64,000 bases of DNA from an uncultured Cellulophaga sp. (lineage in GTDB: Bacteria > Bacteroidota > Bacteroidia > Flavobacteriales > Flavobacteriaceae): the NCBI GenBank assembly GCA_947496695.1, contig CANMEI010000003.1:346109-410108 (forward strand). Direction: 5' to 3'. This document shows positions 63,891 through 64,000 of the stretch, piece after piece; position 1 is the first letter of the stretch, and each line of letters opens with the position of its first letter. Below the pieces are notes generated by a model. The model had not been told where the DNA came from and made no database searches. It worked only from the letters and a program-made list of their open reading frames with translations. The position numbers were made by a program, and so were the translations under genes.

Positions 63891-64000
63891 CTACTTATTG
63901 TTATTTAAAATCTTAGCTTGACCTGCCCAATCATCTCTTTGTGCTCTTCCAGGGAAAGAACCCGTAATAGAATCTAACAAATCATATTCTTTTTCTGTCA
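63891..64000 (-). CDS. actC: Alternative complex III subunit ActC, C-terminal fragment (cut by window end)
   Basis: Only the last 35 codons lie in the window, reading TEKEYDLLDSITGSFPGRA, then QRDDWAG and a TAG stop at 63891-63893. Position just before actD and the acidic tail support ActC, the NrfD-like quinol-binding membrane subunit. The rest of the gene and the actA/actB genes lie beyond the window. Confidence 0.75.
   Translation of the reverse strand, partial: TEKEYDLLDSITGSFPGRAQRDDWAGQAKILNNNK

Overview
This window is an AT-rich chromosomal segment from a member of the Bacteroidota, almost certainly family Flavobacteriaceae. The evidence is the gliding/type IX secretion genes gldJ and porV, a PorP/SprF-family protein, a SusC/SusD pair controlled by an ECF sigma factor and FecR, an alternative complex III respiratory operon (act genes followed by cytochrome c oxidase), Bacteroidota-type promoters (TTTG, about 19 nt, TAnnTTTG) and the lack of clear Shine-Dalgarno sequences. 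The genus cannot be fixed from sequence alone. Apart from one tRNA-Val, the window is protein coding. No insertion sequence, prophage or CRISPR array was seen.

Layout. 1-1251: end of an ECF sigma factor, a tiny zinc-finger-like anti-sigma protein and a UbiA-like membrane protein. 1386-6004: glycine decarboxylase (gcvP), a ketoacyl synthase III homologue and a methyltransferase. 6074-10555 (minus): a LuxR-type response regulator whose phospho-accepting Asp is Glu, a possible 38-residue ORF, a PorP/SprF protein fused to a SPOR-like domain, and a TPR/PD40 protein without an OmpA domain. 10799-20271: glycosyltransferase, PafA-type phosphatase, MlaE/MlaF lipid transporter, and the genes for DUF389, mannose-1-phosphate guanylyltransferase, a SprT-like protein, a small lipoprotein, an SDR and an M28 peptidase. 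20356-28357: pdhC, pdhA, cdd, porV, then divergent gldJ and murF; porU, which I recall lying between porV and gldJ in Flavobacterium johnsoniae, is absent here.

28363-34530 (minus): an SDR and a DoxX gene, tRNA-Val, then nhaB-exbB-exbD-tonB-folC. 34948-42407: an acyl-CoA dehydrogenase and glutamate synthase gltBD, the latter preceded by two adjacent dyads. 42478-51835: a sigma/FecR/SusC/SusD locus with a zinc metallohydrolase lipoprotein and a DUF4302 lipoprotein, likely a nutrient-uptake system; an intrinsic terminator in antisense orientation between fecR and susC suggests a cis-antisense RNA. 51839-57465: ruvB-P450-queG operon and a divergent acyl-CoA oxidase-like gene. 57480-64000: a DUF2807 protein and the distal part of the actC-D-E-F-coxB-coxA operon, cut by the window end.

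The best leads are the antisense terminator upstream of susC, the PorP-SPOR/PD40 pair with a shared upstream motif and neighbouring Glu-type response regulator, the missing porU, and the dyads upstream of gltB.
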